This document shows, piece after piece, positions 17,588 through 24,653 of a DNA stretch of 64,000 bases. Source of the stretch: UBA2233 sp002347965 [NCBI: Nitrospirae bacterium UBA2233]. Its GTDB lineage: Bacteria; UBA2233. The notes under the pieces are model-generated. The model did no database searches. It was not told the DNA's origin and saw nothing but the letters and a program-made list of their open reading frames with translations. The DNA lies in NCBI GenBank assembly GCA_002347965.1, contig DDYN01000005.1, forward strand, positions 1 to 64,000, written 5' to 3'. Numbering within the stretch: position 1 is the stretch's first letter; each line of letters opens with the position of its first letter. A program made the translations under genes and the position numbers.

Positions 17588-18463
17588 CTAGCTTACACCC
17601 AGCGATTTCTTGAGTACAGGGGGCAGAAAGAAGCAAGCCGATAAGCTTTCTGGGTCCATTGCATTCGTGATGCCGGAGGGAATACGGTCGCGAACCAGGC
17701 GGTCAATGGTTGCCGGAAGATGCGAGTTAGTAGCGAGGGCAAACCCCCAATCCAGCCCAAAGGAAGCCATATAGGCGTGGTAAGGAATGACGGTCGCGAA
17801 CATTTCTTTCAGAAGTTTCAAGCCGTACCGAAACCCGGAGTTGAAATGCATCCCTGCCGAACCCATCTGGAAGCAGGCGACGCCTTTCGGGGAGAGGCGC
17901 GAGGCAAGGCCGACGATGAAATCTACGGTAAAAATCCCTTCCGCCGGCCCTCCTGGTACGGGGTCCGTCAAATCGTACACAATCACGTCAAAAAGCTCAT
18001 TGGACGCCATAAGGTACTCTCGCGCCCCTTGAAAGACGACCTCGGCCCTTGCATCCTCAAAGGCTCCGGCCGAGAAACTTGGAAGGTGGGCCCTGCAAGC
18101 TTCGACCACATCCCGGTCGATATCCACCATAACGGCCTTTTCTACGCATGGATACCTTAATGCTTCCCGAAGCGTCGCCCCCTCCCCTCCGCCCAAGATA
18201 AGGACACTCTTCGGAGGCATTGCGGACGAAGAGACAGCCATAGCAGGATGGACAAGGGCTTCGTGGTAGACATGTTCGTCTGTTTCGCTCGATTGAATCT
18301 GCCAGTCCAAGAACAGCGCATCCCCAAAGGTTTTCGTTTTACCTATAAGGAGCTGCTGATAGGGGGTTTTTCTCGTGCAGTAGACTTCTTCGACGTTTAT
18401 GGAATAATCCATCCCACGAATCGTAAAATCATGAACCCTAAGGACAGTCGGCCGCTCGCACAT
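17588..18463 (-). CDS. speE: Spermidine synthase (polyamine aminopropyltransferase)
   Basis: 291 residues. It transfers aminopropyl from decarboxylated S-adenosylmethionine to putrescine. Motifs: YHEALVHPAM, the nucleotide loop LILGGGEGATLRE, the acidic residue after VMVDID, and the catalytic region YDLTDPVPGGPAEGIF. The gene follows speD by two bases, giving the complete decarboxylase-transferase pair. No ornithine or arginine decarboxylase is in the window, so the putrescine source is not shown. Confidence 0.95.
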   Translation of the reverse strand: MCERPTVLRVHDFTIRGMDYSINVEEVYCTRKTPYQQLLIGKTKTFGDALFLDWQIQSSETDEHVYHEALVHPAMAVSSSAMPPKSVLILGGGEGATLREALRYPCVEKAVMVDIDRDVVEACRAHLPSFSAGAFEDARAEVVFQGAREYLMASNELFDVIVYDLTDPVPGGPAEGIFTVDFIVGLASRLSPKGVACFQMGSAGMHFNSGFRYGLKLLKEMFATVIPYHAYMASFGLDWGFALATNSHLPATIDRLVRDRIPSGITNAMDPESLSACFFLPPVLKKSLGVS

Positions 18464-18465
18464 GG

Positions 18466-18846
18466 TTAGGCTACGAGCGCGGCTGCGTTCTGTTGGCCAG
18501 AGAGAATCCCCCGTTTAAACTCGCACATCACCGGCCTTTGGGAGTCAAACGCCCGGATCACGAGCTCGGAGATGCTGTACGGAATTTGGGAGTTTCCGCA
18601 TGTGAACACGTCGACCGCGGCGTACCCGTGCTCGGGCCAGGTGTGGATCGAAACGTGCGACTCGGCGACGACGATCATCCCGCTGACGCCGTATGGGTCG
18701 AACTGTTGAAAGTAATCGCCTACAATCGTAGCCCCACCATTGCGTACGGCCTCAAGGAGCTTTTCGCGAACACCCGCAACGTCTGTTAATAGGTCAGGCC
18801 GACATTCGTTCAATTCTAGCAAGACATGAACACCAAGATTGCGCAT
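18466..18846 (-). CDS. speD: S-adenosylmethionine decarboxylase proenzyme
   Basis: 126 residues of the short prokaryotic class. The self-cleavage site is the Glu-Ser bond in AESHVSIHTWPEHGYAAVD, after which the Ser gives the catalytic pyruvoyl group. The His and Cys (FTCG) of the active site are present. It supplies decarboxylated SAM to SpeE. The ATG is preceded by AAGGAGGG at 11 bases spacing, and that site lies in the 3' arm of a strong hairpin, implying translational control. First gene of the leftward speD-speE-PFOR-pur block. Confidence 0.95.
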   Translation of the reverse strand: MRNLGVHVLLELNECRPDLLTDVAGVREKLLEAVRNGGATIVGDYFQQFDPYGVSGMIVVAESHVSIHTWPEHGYAAVDVFTCGNSQIPYSISELVIRAFDSQRPVMCEFKRGILSGQQNAAALVA

Positions 18847-18857
18847 CCTACAACTTC

Positions 18858-18905
18858 CCTCCTTAGGCTTAAGGGTTTTTCCGTACCCCTCAAGCCTAAG
18901 CGAGG
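18858..18905 (-). promoter_or_regulatory. Hairpin masking the speD ribosome binding site
   Basis: In the leftward transcript bases 18905-18887 pair with 18875-18858: 18 pairs with one bulged base (18901) and one G-U pair, around an 11-base loop. The 3' arm holds GGAGG (18862-18858), the speD ribosome site. There is no U-run, so it is not an intrinsic terminator. The 5' arm segment at 18896-18886 can instead pair with 18935-18925 just upstream (10 of 11 positions), which would free the site. This is the layout of a translational attenuator. Confidence 0.65.
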
Positions 18906-18926
18906 TTTACAAATCAACCGCGCAGG

Positions 18927-18983
18927 CTAAAGGGGTAGAAAGACAGACTCCATGTTGTACAGAACCCTAGAGTCTACATCCAT
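18927..18983 (-). CDS. Candidate speD leader peptide (18 aa)
   Basis: A short ORF, MDVDSRVLYNMESVFLPL, in the leader between the putative promoter and the speD hairpin. Its ATG follows a G-rich stretch (GGGGG, four bases upstream) that could act as a weak ribosome site. Its stop UAG lies inside the segment (18935-18925) able to pair with the 5' arm of the speD hairpin, so a ribosome held at this stop would favour the masking hairpin. Coding is inferred from position, not from homology. Confidence 0.35.
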   Translation of the reverse strand: MDVDSRVLYNMESVFLPL

Positions 18984-19023
18984 AAATCCCCCGCAGGTTT
19001 TATCCTCATACTTTAGAAGGGTA

Positions 19024-19063
19024 AGTATACGCTCGTATGTTCGAAAAAACAAGCCTTTCGAAC
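19024..19063 (-). promoter_or_regulatory. Promoter and inverted-repeat operator of the speD operon
   Basis: On the minus strand TTGTTT (19052-19047), a 17-base spacer and TATACT (19029-19024) form a good sigma-70 promoter with start near 19017, giving a leader of about 170 bases. GTTCGAAA (19039-19046) and TTTCGAAC (19056-19063) form an 8-bp inverted repeat separated by 9 bases, exactly flanking the -35 element, as a repressor operator would. Confidence 0.5.
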
Positions 19064-19245
19064 CCAAGGTTAACTCATGCGTTGCGCTTGCCCCTAAAGC
19101 CCCTTTCTTGGGATACGGCTGGTTGAATCTTTCCCCGCCGTTGAGTCATTCTTATCCCCTGCTATTTATTCGGCAAGGAACCGCCTTTAGGCCAAGCGGC
19201 ACAAAGGGTGTAAAATAAACGTTAAAAACATGGCGTTTTCTGAAC
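19064..19245 (+). other. Remaining gap between speD leader and recD2
   Basis: With the leader features above, this completes a gap of 399 bases (18847-19245). It should hold the recD2 promoter. TTGAGT (19140-19145) with a TATTTA 16 bases on, and TAAAAT at 19211-19216, are weak candidates. The 12-mer TTATTCGGCAAG at 19166-19177 recurs upstream of the cytochrome gene at 61960-61971. I see no convincing coding sequence or RNA gene. Confidence 0.4.
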
Positions 19246-21510
19246 GTGGAGCGTAAAGGCAGACCCTACTCGGGATGCATTCGGAAAAAGATCTTTGAAA
19301 ACACCGCCAACGGGTTCGCGGTAGCCCTGTTCGAGCTTCATGGTGGCGGAGGCGTAGCAGGCCCCACGAAGGAATCCTTCGTAGTGGTAGGCCCGCTTTC
19401 TGGCCTTTCGCTAAATCAACGGGTCACGTTGGAAGGGAGATGGATAGAGCACTCTCGGTACGGCCCTCAATTTGAAGTCTTGGCTTACCACTACGAAGCC
19501 CCGACTACCCAAGAAGGCATCGTGGGCTACCTTTCGAGCCGGCTGTTCAAGGGGATCGGGCCTGCTTTGGCCAAAAGGATTGTTGATGTATTCGGCGAAA
19601 AGGCGCTTTGGGTGGTGGAAAACGAACCAAAAGCCCTTCTTGGTGTAAAAGGGATCGGGAAAAGCCTGATAAGTCGCCTTGCAACCTCCACAAAAAACTC
19701 CAAGGGCCTCAAAGAGCTCTTGCTATTCCTCTCTGAACGCAGGCTATCGCACGCCCTAGGAATGCGAATCTACCGGGTCTTTGGGGAGATGTCGCTTGCG
19801 CGCCTTCAAGAAGACCCGTATGCGCTTGCCGACCGGATTAGCGGGATTGGGTTCAAGACGGCCGACGAGATTGCTTGCAGCGTTGGCATTCCAAAGGAAG
19901 ACCCGATACGAGCCAGGGCAGGCCTCAAGTGGGTTCTCAACGAAGCGCTCGAGGCTGGGTCGATGTGCATAGAACATGCCCGCCTCCTTAGTGAAGGACA
20001 AAAACGCTTGGAGCTTGGCATTGAAGAGCTCAAGACGAGCCTTGGAGAACTTATCGAAAAAGGCGAAGTCGTCAAGGAGCCATTGACCGGCATGCTCTAC
20101 CTCAAAAAGGCCCACCGCTGCGAGGTGTCCCTCGCAAGGGCGTTTAGGGGACGGCTCCGTACCCTTGCAGGGTCGGACGGTTCAAAGCAACACGAAAAGC
20201 CGCTCGAAAAGGCCCAGAAGAGCCTCTCTGTCGCGCTAAGCGAAGAGCAATACACGATTGCACGAAACCTTTTGCGTGGTCCTTTGGCGATCTTGACGGG
20301 AGGTCCCGGGACAGGCAAAACGACGCTTATCTCCATACTTGCCAAGGCCTTTGAAGCCCGAAGGGAGCGTTTTGCCCTTGCCGCGCCTACAGGAAGGGCG
20401 GCGAAACGATTGCAAGAAGTTACGGGCTTTAATGCCTGCACGCTCCATAAACTGCTGGAGTTTCAGCCATTTTTAGGGCGCTTTCAAAAGAACCACGAAA
20501 ACCCGCTTGATTTCGACACGCTCATCGTAGATGAAACTTCCATGGTAGATGCTTTCTTGTTCGACGCGCTCCTCGATGCACTCCCGAGAAAAACCAGGCT
20601 CCTTTTGGTGGGCGACAAAGACCAGCTGCCCCCAGTTGGCCCCGGACAGGTGTTTAAAGACCTCATTCAATCGGGAACGATTCCGTATTTTGAGCTCACA
20701 CGCATCTTTCGCCAGGCCAGCTTAAGCACGATCATCCTCGGAGCCCACGCCATCAGACAGGGGAAAATCCCCCCAGTTCGGACACTAACGCCCTCAGAGC
20801 TTCGAGAAGCCCTCGTAAGCGGTCGAAACGGGGGCGATTTCTACCTGGTCAACGAAGAATCCGCCCCTAGAATCGTCCAGGCCGTCGTCGAGCTCGGCGT
20901 CTCAACCATCCCTAAGGCTTTCCCGGACCTCGAACCGAGCACCATCCAGGTGATTACACCGGTCCATCGGGGGCCTCTCGGGACAATCGCGCTCAACGAG
21001 GCTTTCCAGCATGCAAGGTTGGCCGCAGGAAAGATCAAGCCTCCCTTTTTGCAGGTTGGGGCTCAACGATTCTACGCGGGCGACCGCATCCTCCAGCTCA
21101 AGAACAATTACCAGCACGAGATTTTCAACGGGGACATCGGCCGGGTTGTTCGCGTGTTTCCCGAAAACCGCTCTTTTATCGCAAGTTTTTACGGTCGTTC
21201 GCTCGAGATTAAAGGCGATGGGCTCGAAGAAATGGGCCTCGCCTACGCTATCAGCGTACACAAGGCGCAAGGAAGCGAGTTTGGCGTCGTGCTCATGCCT
21301 ATCGTTACAGACCATTACATCATGCTGCAACGCAACATGCTCTACACCGCGCTTACCCGCGCCAAGCGGCTTGCCGTATGGATCGGGACGAAGAAGGCGG
21401 TTGGAATCGGCGTTCGTTCGGCAAGGGACGAGCGGACGACAGGACTCGCCGACTTCCTTAGGTCGCCTCAAGAACACACGGAGCAACAAACCCTGGGACA
21501 GTTTTTCTAA
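19246..21510 (+). CDS. recD2: RecD2-family DNA helicase
   Basis: 754 residues. RecD2 is the 5'-3' superfamily 1B helicase found without RecBC. It has an N-terminal OB-like part, helix-hairpin-helix motifs (GYLSSRLFKGIGPALAKRIVDVFG, LLGVKGIGKSLISRL), then helicase motifs: Walker A LTGGPGTGKTTLI (near 354), VDETSMVD (near 428), LLLVGDKDQLPPVG, and the C-terminal TLxxAQG-type AYAISVHKAQGSEF with YTALTRAKR. The GTG start has no clear ribosome site. No longer in-frame start is possible within the immediate upstream bases. It is followed one base later by the radical SAM gene. Confidence 0.93.
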   Translation: MERKGRPYSGCIRKKIFENTANGFAVALFELHGGGGVAGPTKESFVVVGPLSGLSLNQRVTLEGRWIEHSRYGPQFEVLAYHYEAPTTQEGIVGYLSSRLFKGIGPALAKRIVDVFGEKALWVVENEPKALLGVKGIGKSLISRLATSTKNSKGLKELLLFLSERRLSHALGMRIYRVFGEMSLARLQEDPYALADRISGIGFKTADEIACSVGIPKEDPIRARAGLKWVLNEALEAGSMCIEHARLLSEGQKRLELGIEELKTSLGELIEKGEVVKEPLTGMLYLKKAHRCEVSLARAFRGRLRTLAGSDGSKQHEKPLEKAQKSLSVALSEEQYTIARNLLRGPLAILTGGPGTGKTTLISILAKAFEARRERFALAAPTGRAAKRLQEVTGFNACTLHKLLEFQPFLGRFQKNHENPLDFDTLIVDETSMVDAFLFDALLDALPRKTRLLLVGDKDQLPPVGPGQVFKDLIQSGTIPYFELTRIFRQASLSTIILGAHAIRQGKIPPVRTLTPSELREALVSGRNGGDFYLVNEESAPRIVQAVVELGVSTIPKAFPDLEPSTIQVITPVHRGPLGTIALNEAFQHARLAAGKIKPPFLQVGAQRFYAGDRILQLKNNYQHEIFNGDIGRVVRVFPENRSFIASFYGRSLEIKGDGLEEMGLAYAISVHKAQGSEFGVVLMPIVTDHYIMLQRNMLYTALTRAKRLAVWIGTKKAVGIGVRSARDERTTGLADFLRSPQEHTEQQTLGQFF

Positions 21511-21511
21511 G

Positions 21512-22804
21512 ATGAACGTTCTCCTTCTCAACCCGGACGCCCTGCGGGGTTCGGACCCTGCCTATCCGCTCGGGCTTGCACATATCGCCACTGCTGCAAT
21601 GAAGGCAGGGCACGCGGCTGAAGGCGTAGACCTGTTTTCCGAAAATTGCCCAGAAACGGCAATTTTTTCTACAATTGAATCGTTCCAACCGGACGTCGTC
21701 GGACTATCGGTCCGGAACATAGACAACCAATGCATGCGTGCCCCAATTTTTTATCTAGAAACAGCAAAAAACCTGGTTCATACCGTTCGGAAGCGCTTTT
21801 ACGGCCCTATAGTCGTAGGGGGTGCAGGCTACAGCATCTTTCCCAGGGAGGCCCTGGACTACCTACGGGCCGATTATGGCATTCAGGGCGAAGGGGAACG
21901 CGCATTCGTCATGTTGCTCGAAGCGCTCGAGGCGAACTCGAAGGCTTTTTCTTTCCCAGGCCTTACACGTAGGACGGCGGACAGAGTGGAATGGATACCC
22001 AACGTGCCCTTGGCTTCGCTTGAGGGCGTATGGGCAGACAGAAGCCTCTTTCCTCCCTTGCCCTACCTCGACGCAGGCACCAGGCAATTCCCTGTAAACA
22101 TACAAACAAGACGGGGATGCCCGATGGAGTGCATCTATTGCACCAACCCTTGGTTGGAGGGCAAGACGATGAGATTCCGCGGCCCAGAGGACGTAGTCCT
22201 GGAAATCCGGTCGCTTTCCGACAATTTTGGCATCGCACGGCTGACGTTCGTCGATTCGTTGTTCAACCATCCGACCTCGTATACGGAAACCCTCGTGGAC
22301 GCTTTTCTTAAGGCACGCCTCGAGCTTAGCTGGGAGTGCACCTACAACCCGAGGTTCCACGACCCCCATTTGCTTTCAAAAATGCACGACGCCGGCTGCG
22401 TACGGGTTTCGATAGGCAACGAATCAGGCTCAAACCTTTCCTTAACGGCGCTCAAGAAGGGGTTTGAGCGTGAGCACATCGAAAGAAGCGTACTGGATGC
22501 CAAGGCCCTTGGACTCGAAACGGTCTGCTTTTTGCTTATCGGTGCTCCCGGAGAAACGAAAGATACCGTCCTGGAGAGCGTTTGCTTCCTTGATGAGCTG
22601 AACCCCTCGAGCGTTGTGGTCACACTCGGCATCCGGTTATACCCCGGGTTAGAGCTTTCTTCGATCGCGGCCAAGGAGGGCATGATCGATCCAAGGCAAA
22701 GCCTCTTGTCTCCCGCGTTTTACCTCCCAAGGGAGCTCGAAGGCTGGGCCGAATCCTTCTTTTTGGACGAGGTATTACCGAGCCATCCAAACTGGACGGT
22801 ATAG
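21512..22804 (+). CDS. B12-binding domain radical SAM protein
   Basis: 430 residues from the ATG one base after the recD2 stop. A much longer in-frame reading inside recD2 is a shadow. The N-terminal 150 residues look like a cobalamin-binding domain (YPLGLAHIATAAMKAGH, FQPDVVGLSVRNID, GPIVVGGAGYSI), followed by a radical SAM domain with CPMECIYC (CX3CX2C, near 205). The class includes methyltransferases and lipid or cofactor enzymes. I cannot assign the substrate. Next to a TreT-like glycosyltransferase. Confidence 0.85.
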   Translation: MNVLLLNPDALRGSDPAYPLGLAHIATAAMKAGHAAEGVDLFSENCPETAIFSTIESFQPDVVGLSVRNIDNQCMRAPIFYLETAKNLVHTVRKRFYGPIVVGGAGYSIFPREALDYLRADYGIQGEGERAFVMLLEALEANSKAFSFPGLTRRTADRVEWIPNVPLASLEGVWADRSLFPPLPYLDAGTRQFPVNIQTRRGCPMECIYCTNPWLEGKTMRFRGPEDVVLEIRSLSDNFGIARLTFVDSLFNHPTSYTETLVDAFLKARLELSWECTYNPRFHDPHLLSKMHDAGCVRVSIGNESGSNLSLTALKKGFEREHIERSVLDAKALGLETVCFLLIGAPGETKDTVLESVCFLDELNPSSVVVTLGIRLYPGLELSSIAAKEGMIDPRQSLLSPAFYLPRELEGWAESFFLDEVLPSHPNWTV

Positions 22805-22815
22805 GAGAAGACTCA

Positions 22816-24039
22816 GTGGATAAGAGGGTTGCAACGATCGAAGATTACGCGCCTTTGATCGGGAACGAGGCCGTAGAGCGTGTCCAGCGAAAGGCGATGA
22901 TCCTTAAGGATTTCCGGGTGCTCCATATCAATTCCACGTTCTACGGAGGAGGAGTAGCCCAACTGCTGTCTTCTCTCATGGTCCTTCTTGGAACCCTCGG
23001 GCTCAAGGCGGACTGGCGGACAATTCATGGCTCGCCAGACTTTTTTAGCGTAACCAAAAAAATTCATAATGCCCTCCAGGGCGGTGATATTAACTTAACC
23101 GACAGGAAGCTCCAGATCTACCGGGATACCATTCATGAAAATACGTTCATGATGCATCCTGACAACGAGGATATGATCGTAGTGCACGACCCTCAACCCC
23201 TTTTGCTGATCGAGTTTTACAAAAAGCATTGCCCCTGGATATGGCGTTGCCATATTGACCTGAGTAAGCCCCACCCCTTGCTGTGGCAAGCGATATCCCG
23301 GACCGTCGAGAGGTACGATGCTGCCATCTTCCACATTCCAGAGTACGCAAGGGAGCTTCGCGTCCCACAGCTGTTCTTCATGCCCGCGATCAACCCCTTC
23401 TCGACGACCAACAAGCCGCTCTCGGAAGACGAAATAGGCGAACGCCTCGCACGCTACCAAATCCCCACGGACCTGCCCATCGTTGCGCAGGTATCACGGT
23501 TCGACCGCTGGAAGGACCCAATCGGCGTCATCGAGGCGTTCAAAATGGCCAGAAAGAAGATAAACGCAACGCTCGTCCTTTTGGGGAATATCGCCGCGGA
23601 CGACCCCGAAGGGCCGGACGTTTACCAGGCCCTCTTGTCACACCAAGAGGAGCGGGTTCTGATCCTGTCTTGTCAGGATGCCGCGCTTGTCAACGCCCTT
23701 CAGCGCAAGGCGGCCGTTATCTTTCAAAAATCAATCAGGGAGGGCTTTGGGCTAACCGTTACCGAAGCCATGTGGAAGGGAACCCCCGTCATCGGGGGTA
23801 ATGTCGGGGGCATCCGCCATCAAATCCAGGATGGTGAAAATGGTTTTCTTGTCAACTCCGTTGCCGAGGCTGCGGAGCGTCTTGTCTGGCTCCTTGAAGA
23901 CCCGGAGCTAAGAAAGCGCATAGGCAGTGCAGCCAAAGAAACGGTTCGTTCCAAATTTCTGCTTAGTCGTTACGCCGAACAGCACCTGGACTTATACGGG
24001 GCGTTCGAGACCGAGTTTCACCTTAGGCGTCTTGTTTAA
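22816..24039 (+). CDS. treT: Trehalose synthase-like GT4 glycosyltransferase (TreT)
   Basis: 407 residues, GT-B fold of family GT4. The N-terminal HINSTFYGGGVAQLL and the long N-domain resemble TreT, which makes trehalose from a nucleoside-diphosphate glucose and glucose. The C-domain has QVSRFDRWKDPIGVIEAF and the nucleotide-sugar binding EX7E motif EGFGLTVTEAMWKGTP (near 310). The GTG start follows GGAGAAG. If it is TreT it would provide a compatible solute. A related GT4 activity is possible. Confidence 0.8.
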   Translation: MDKRVATIEDYAPLIGNEAVERVQRKAMILKDFRVLHINSTFYGGGVAQLLSSLMVLLGTLGLKADWRTIHGSPDFFSVTKKIHNALQGGDINLTDRKLQIYRDTIHENTFMMHPDNEDMIVVHDPQPLLLIEFYKKHCPWIWRCHIDLSKPHPLLWQAISRTVERYDAAIFHIPEYARELRVPQLFFMPAINPFSTTNKPLSEDEIGERLARYQIPTDLPIVAQVSRFDRWKDPIGVIEAFKMARKKINATLVLLGNIAADDPEGPDVYQALLSHQEERVLILSCQDAALVNALQRKAAVIFQKSIREGFGLTVTEAMWKGTPVIGGNVGGIRHQIQDGENGFLVNSVAEAAERLVWLLEDPELRKRIGSAAKETVRSKFLLSRYAEQHLDLYGAFETEFHLRRLV

Positions 24040-24060
24040 GGCATGCGTCGCCGGATTGAC

Positions 24061-24088
24061 TTGACAGAGGCGGCCCGAGGGCTAAAAA
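24061..24088 (+). promoter_or_regulatory. Candidate promoter before the DUF721 gene
   Basis: A consensus TTGACA (24061-24066) with TAAAAA 16 bases downstream (24083-24088) lies in the 64-base gap after treT. This would start a transcript for the DUF721, TPR and lipoprotein genes. Confidence 0.4.
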
Positions 24089-24103
24089 ATAAGGTACGTA
24101 CCC

Positions 24104-24643
24104 ATGCCCCCATGTAAGAAAGAAAAAACGACGACAACACCATCTTCCCGGCGCCATAACCGCGCAAAAGGCTCACCGCAAGCCCTTGGCCATGTCCTCC
24201 AACGGGGGCTCAAGGCGCCCGGGTTGAAGCGCCTAGGAAACCTCCTCCAGCTGGAGAAGGATTGGCAATGGATCGTCGGGCCTCGGTTTTCTAAACAGAT
24301 CTCTCCTGGCACGCTGGCCCACGGGGTACTTTGGGTGGCATGCTCTCACCCCGCCTGGGGTTCCGAAGCCCAGCACTATAGCAGAATTTTTTTAAAAAAC
24401 ATTCGCGAACGCTACCCAGAATGGCCAAAAATTTCCTCTCTTCGGTTTTTTTACGCACCACACTTGTTTGAATGCGAAGATGATGGCCGACCTCGCCAGG
24501 AACCGATCCAGCCTCGGTGTAGTCCCTCAGACCTTGAGGGTTGGGTCGAACCCGCTTCGTTTGAGGCAATGCCCGAAGGCCTTCGTGGGGCCCTTTGTCG
24601 GCTAGCTCTCGCGATCGCCCAGAATTCTGACCAAAAGAGCTAA
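24104..24643 (+). CDS. DUF721 / DciA-like protein
   Basis: 179 residues. A basic N-terminal tail leads to the DUF721 core: LGNLLQLEKDWQWIVGPRFSKQISPGTLAHGVLWVACSHPAWGSEAQHYSRIFLKNI, which shows the family pattern of W-x-x-IVG, a 'P' strand and the 'L-V..sxxWa.el' strand. DciA members help load the replicative helicase DnaB in bacteria without DnaC. The C-terminal 70 residues are not conserved in my reading. The gene ends 10 bases before the TPR lipoprotein gene. Confidence 0.7.
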   Translation: MPPCKKEKTTTTPSSRRHNRAKGSPQALGHVLQRGLKAPGLKRLGNLLQLEKDWQWIVGPRFSKQISPGTLAHGVLWVACSHPAWGSEAQHYSRIFLKNIRERYPEWPKISSLRFFYAPHLFECEDDGRPRQEPIQPRCSPSDLEGWVEPASFEAMPEGLRGALCRLALAIAQNSDQKS

Positions 24644-24653
24644 CGGGTTCGCG

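Noticed and set aside
18952-19218. 88-codon plus-strand ORF in the speD-recD2 gap
   Set aside because: No family resemblance, no ribosome site, composition unlike the neighbouring proteins, and it runs antisense to the speD leader elements.
21011-21511. N-terminal extension of the radical SAM protein into recD2
   Set aside because: The extra 167 residues are a frame-shifted reading of recD2. The B12-binding domain begins at the ATG at 21512.
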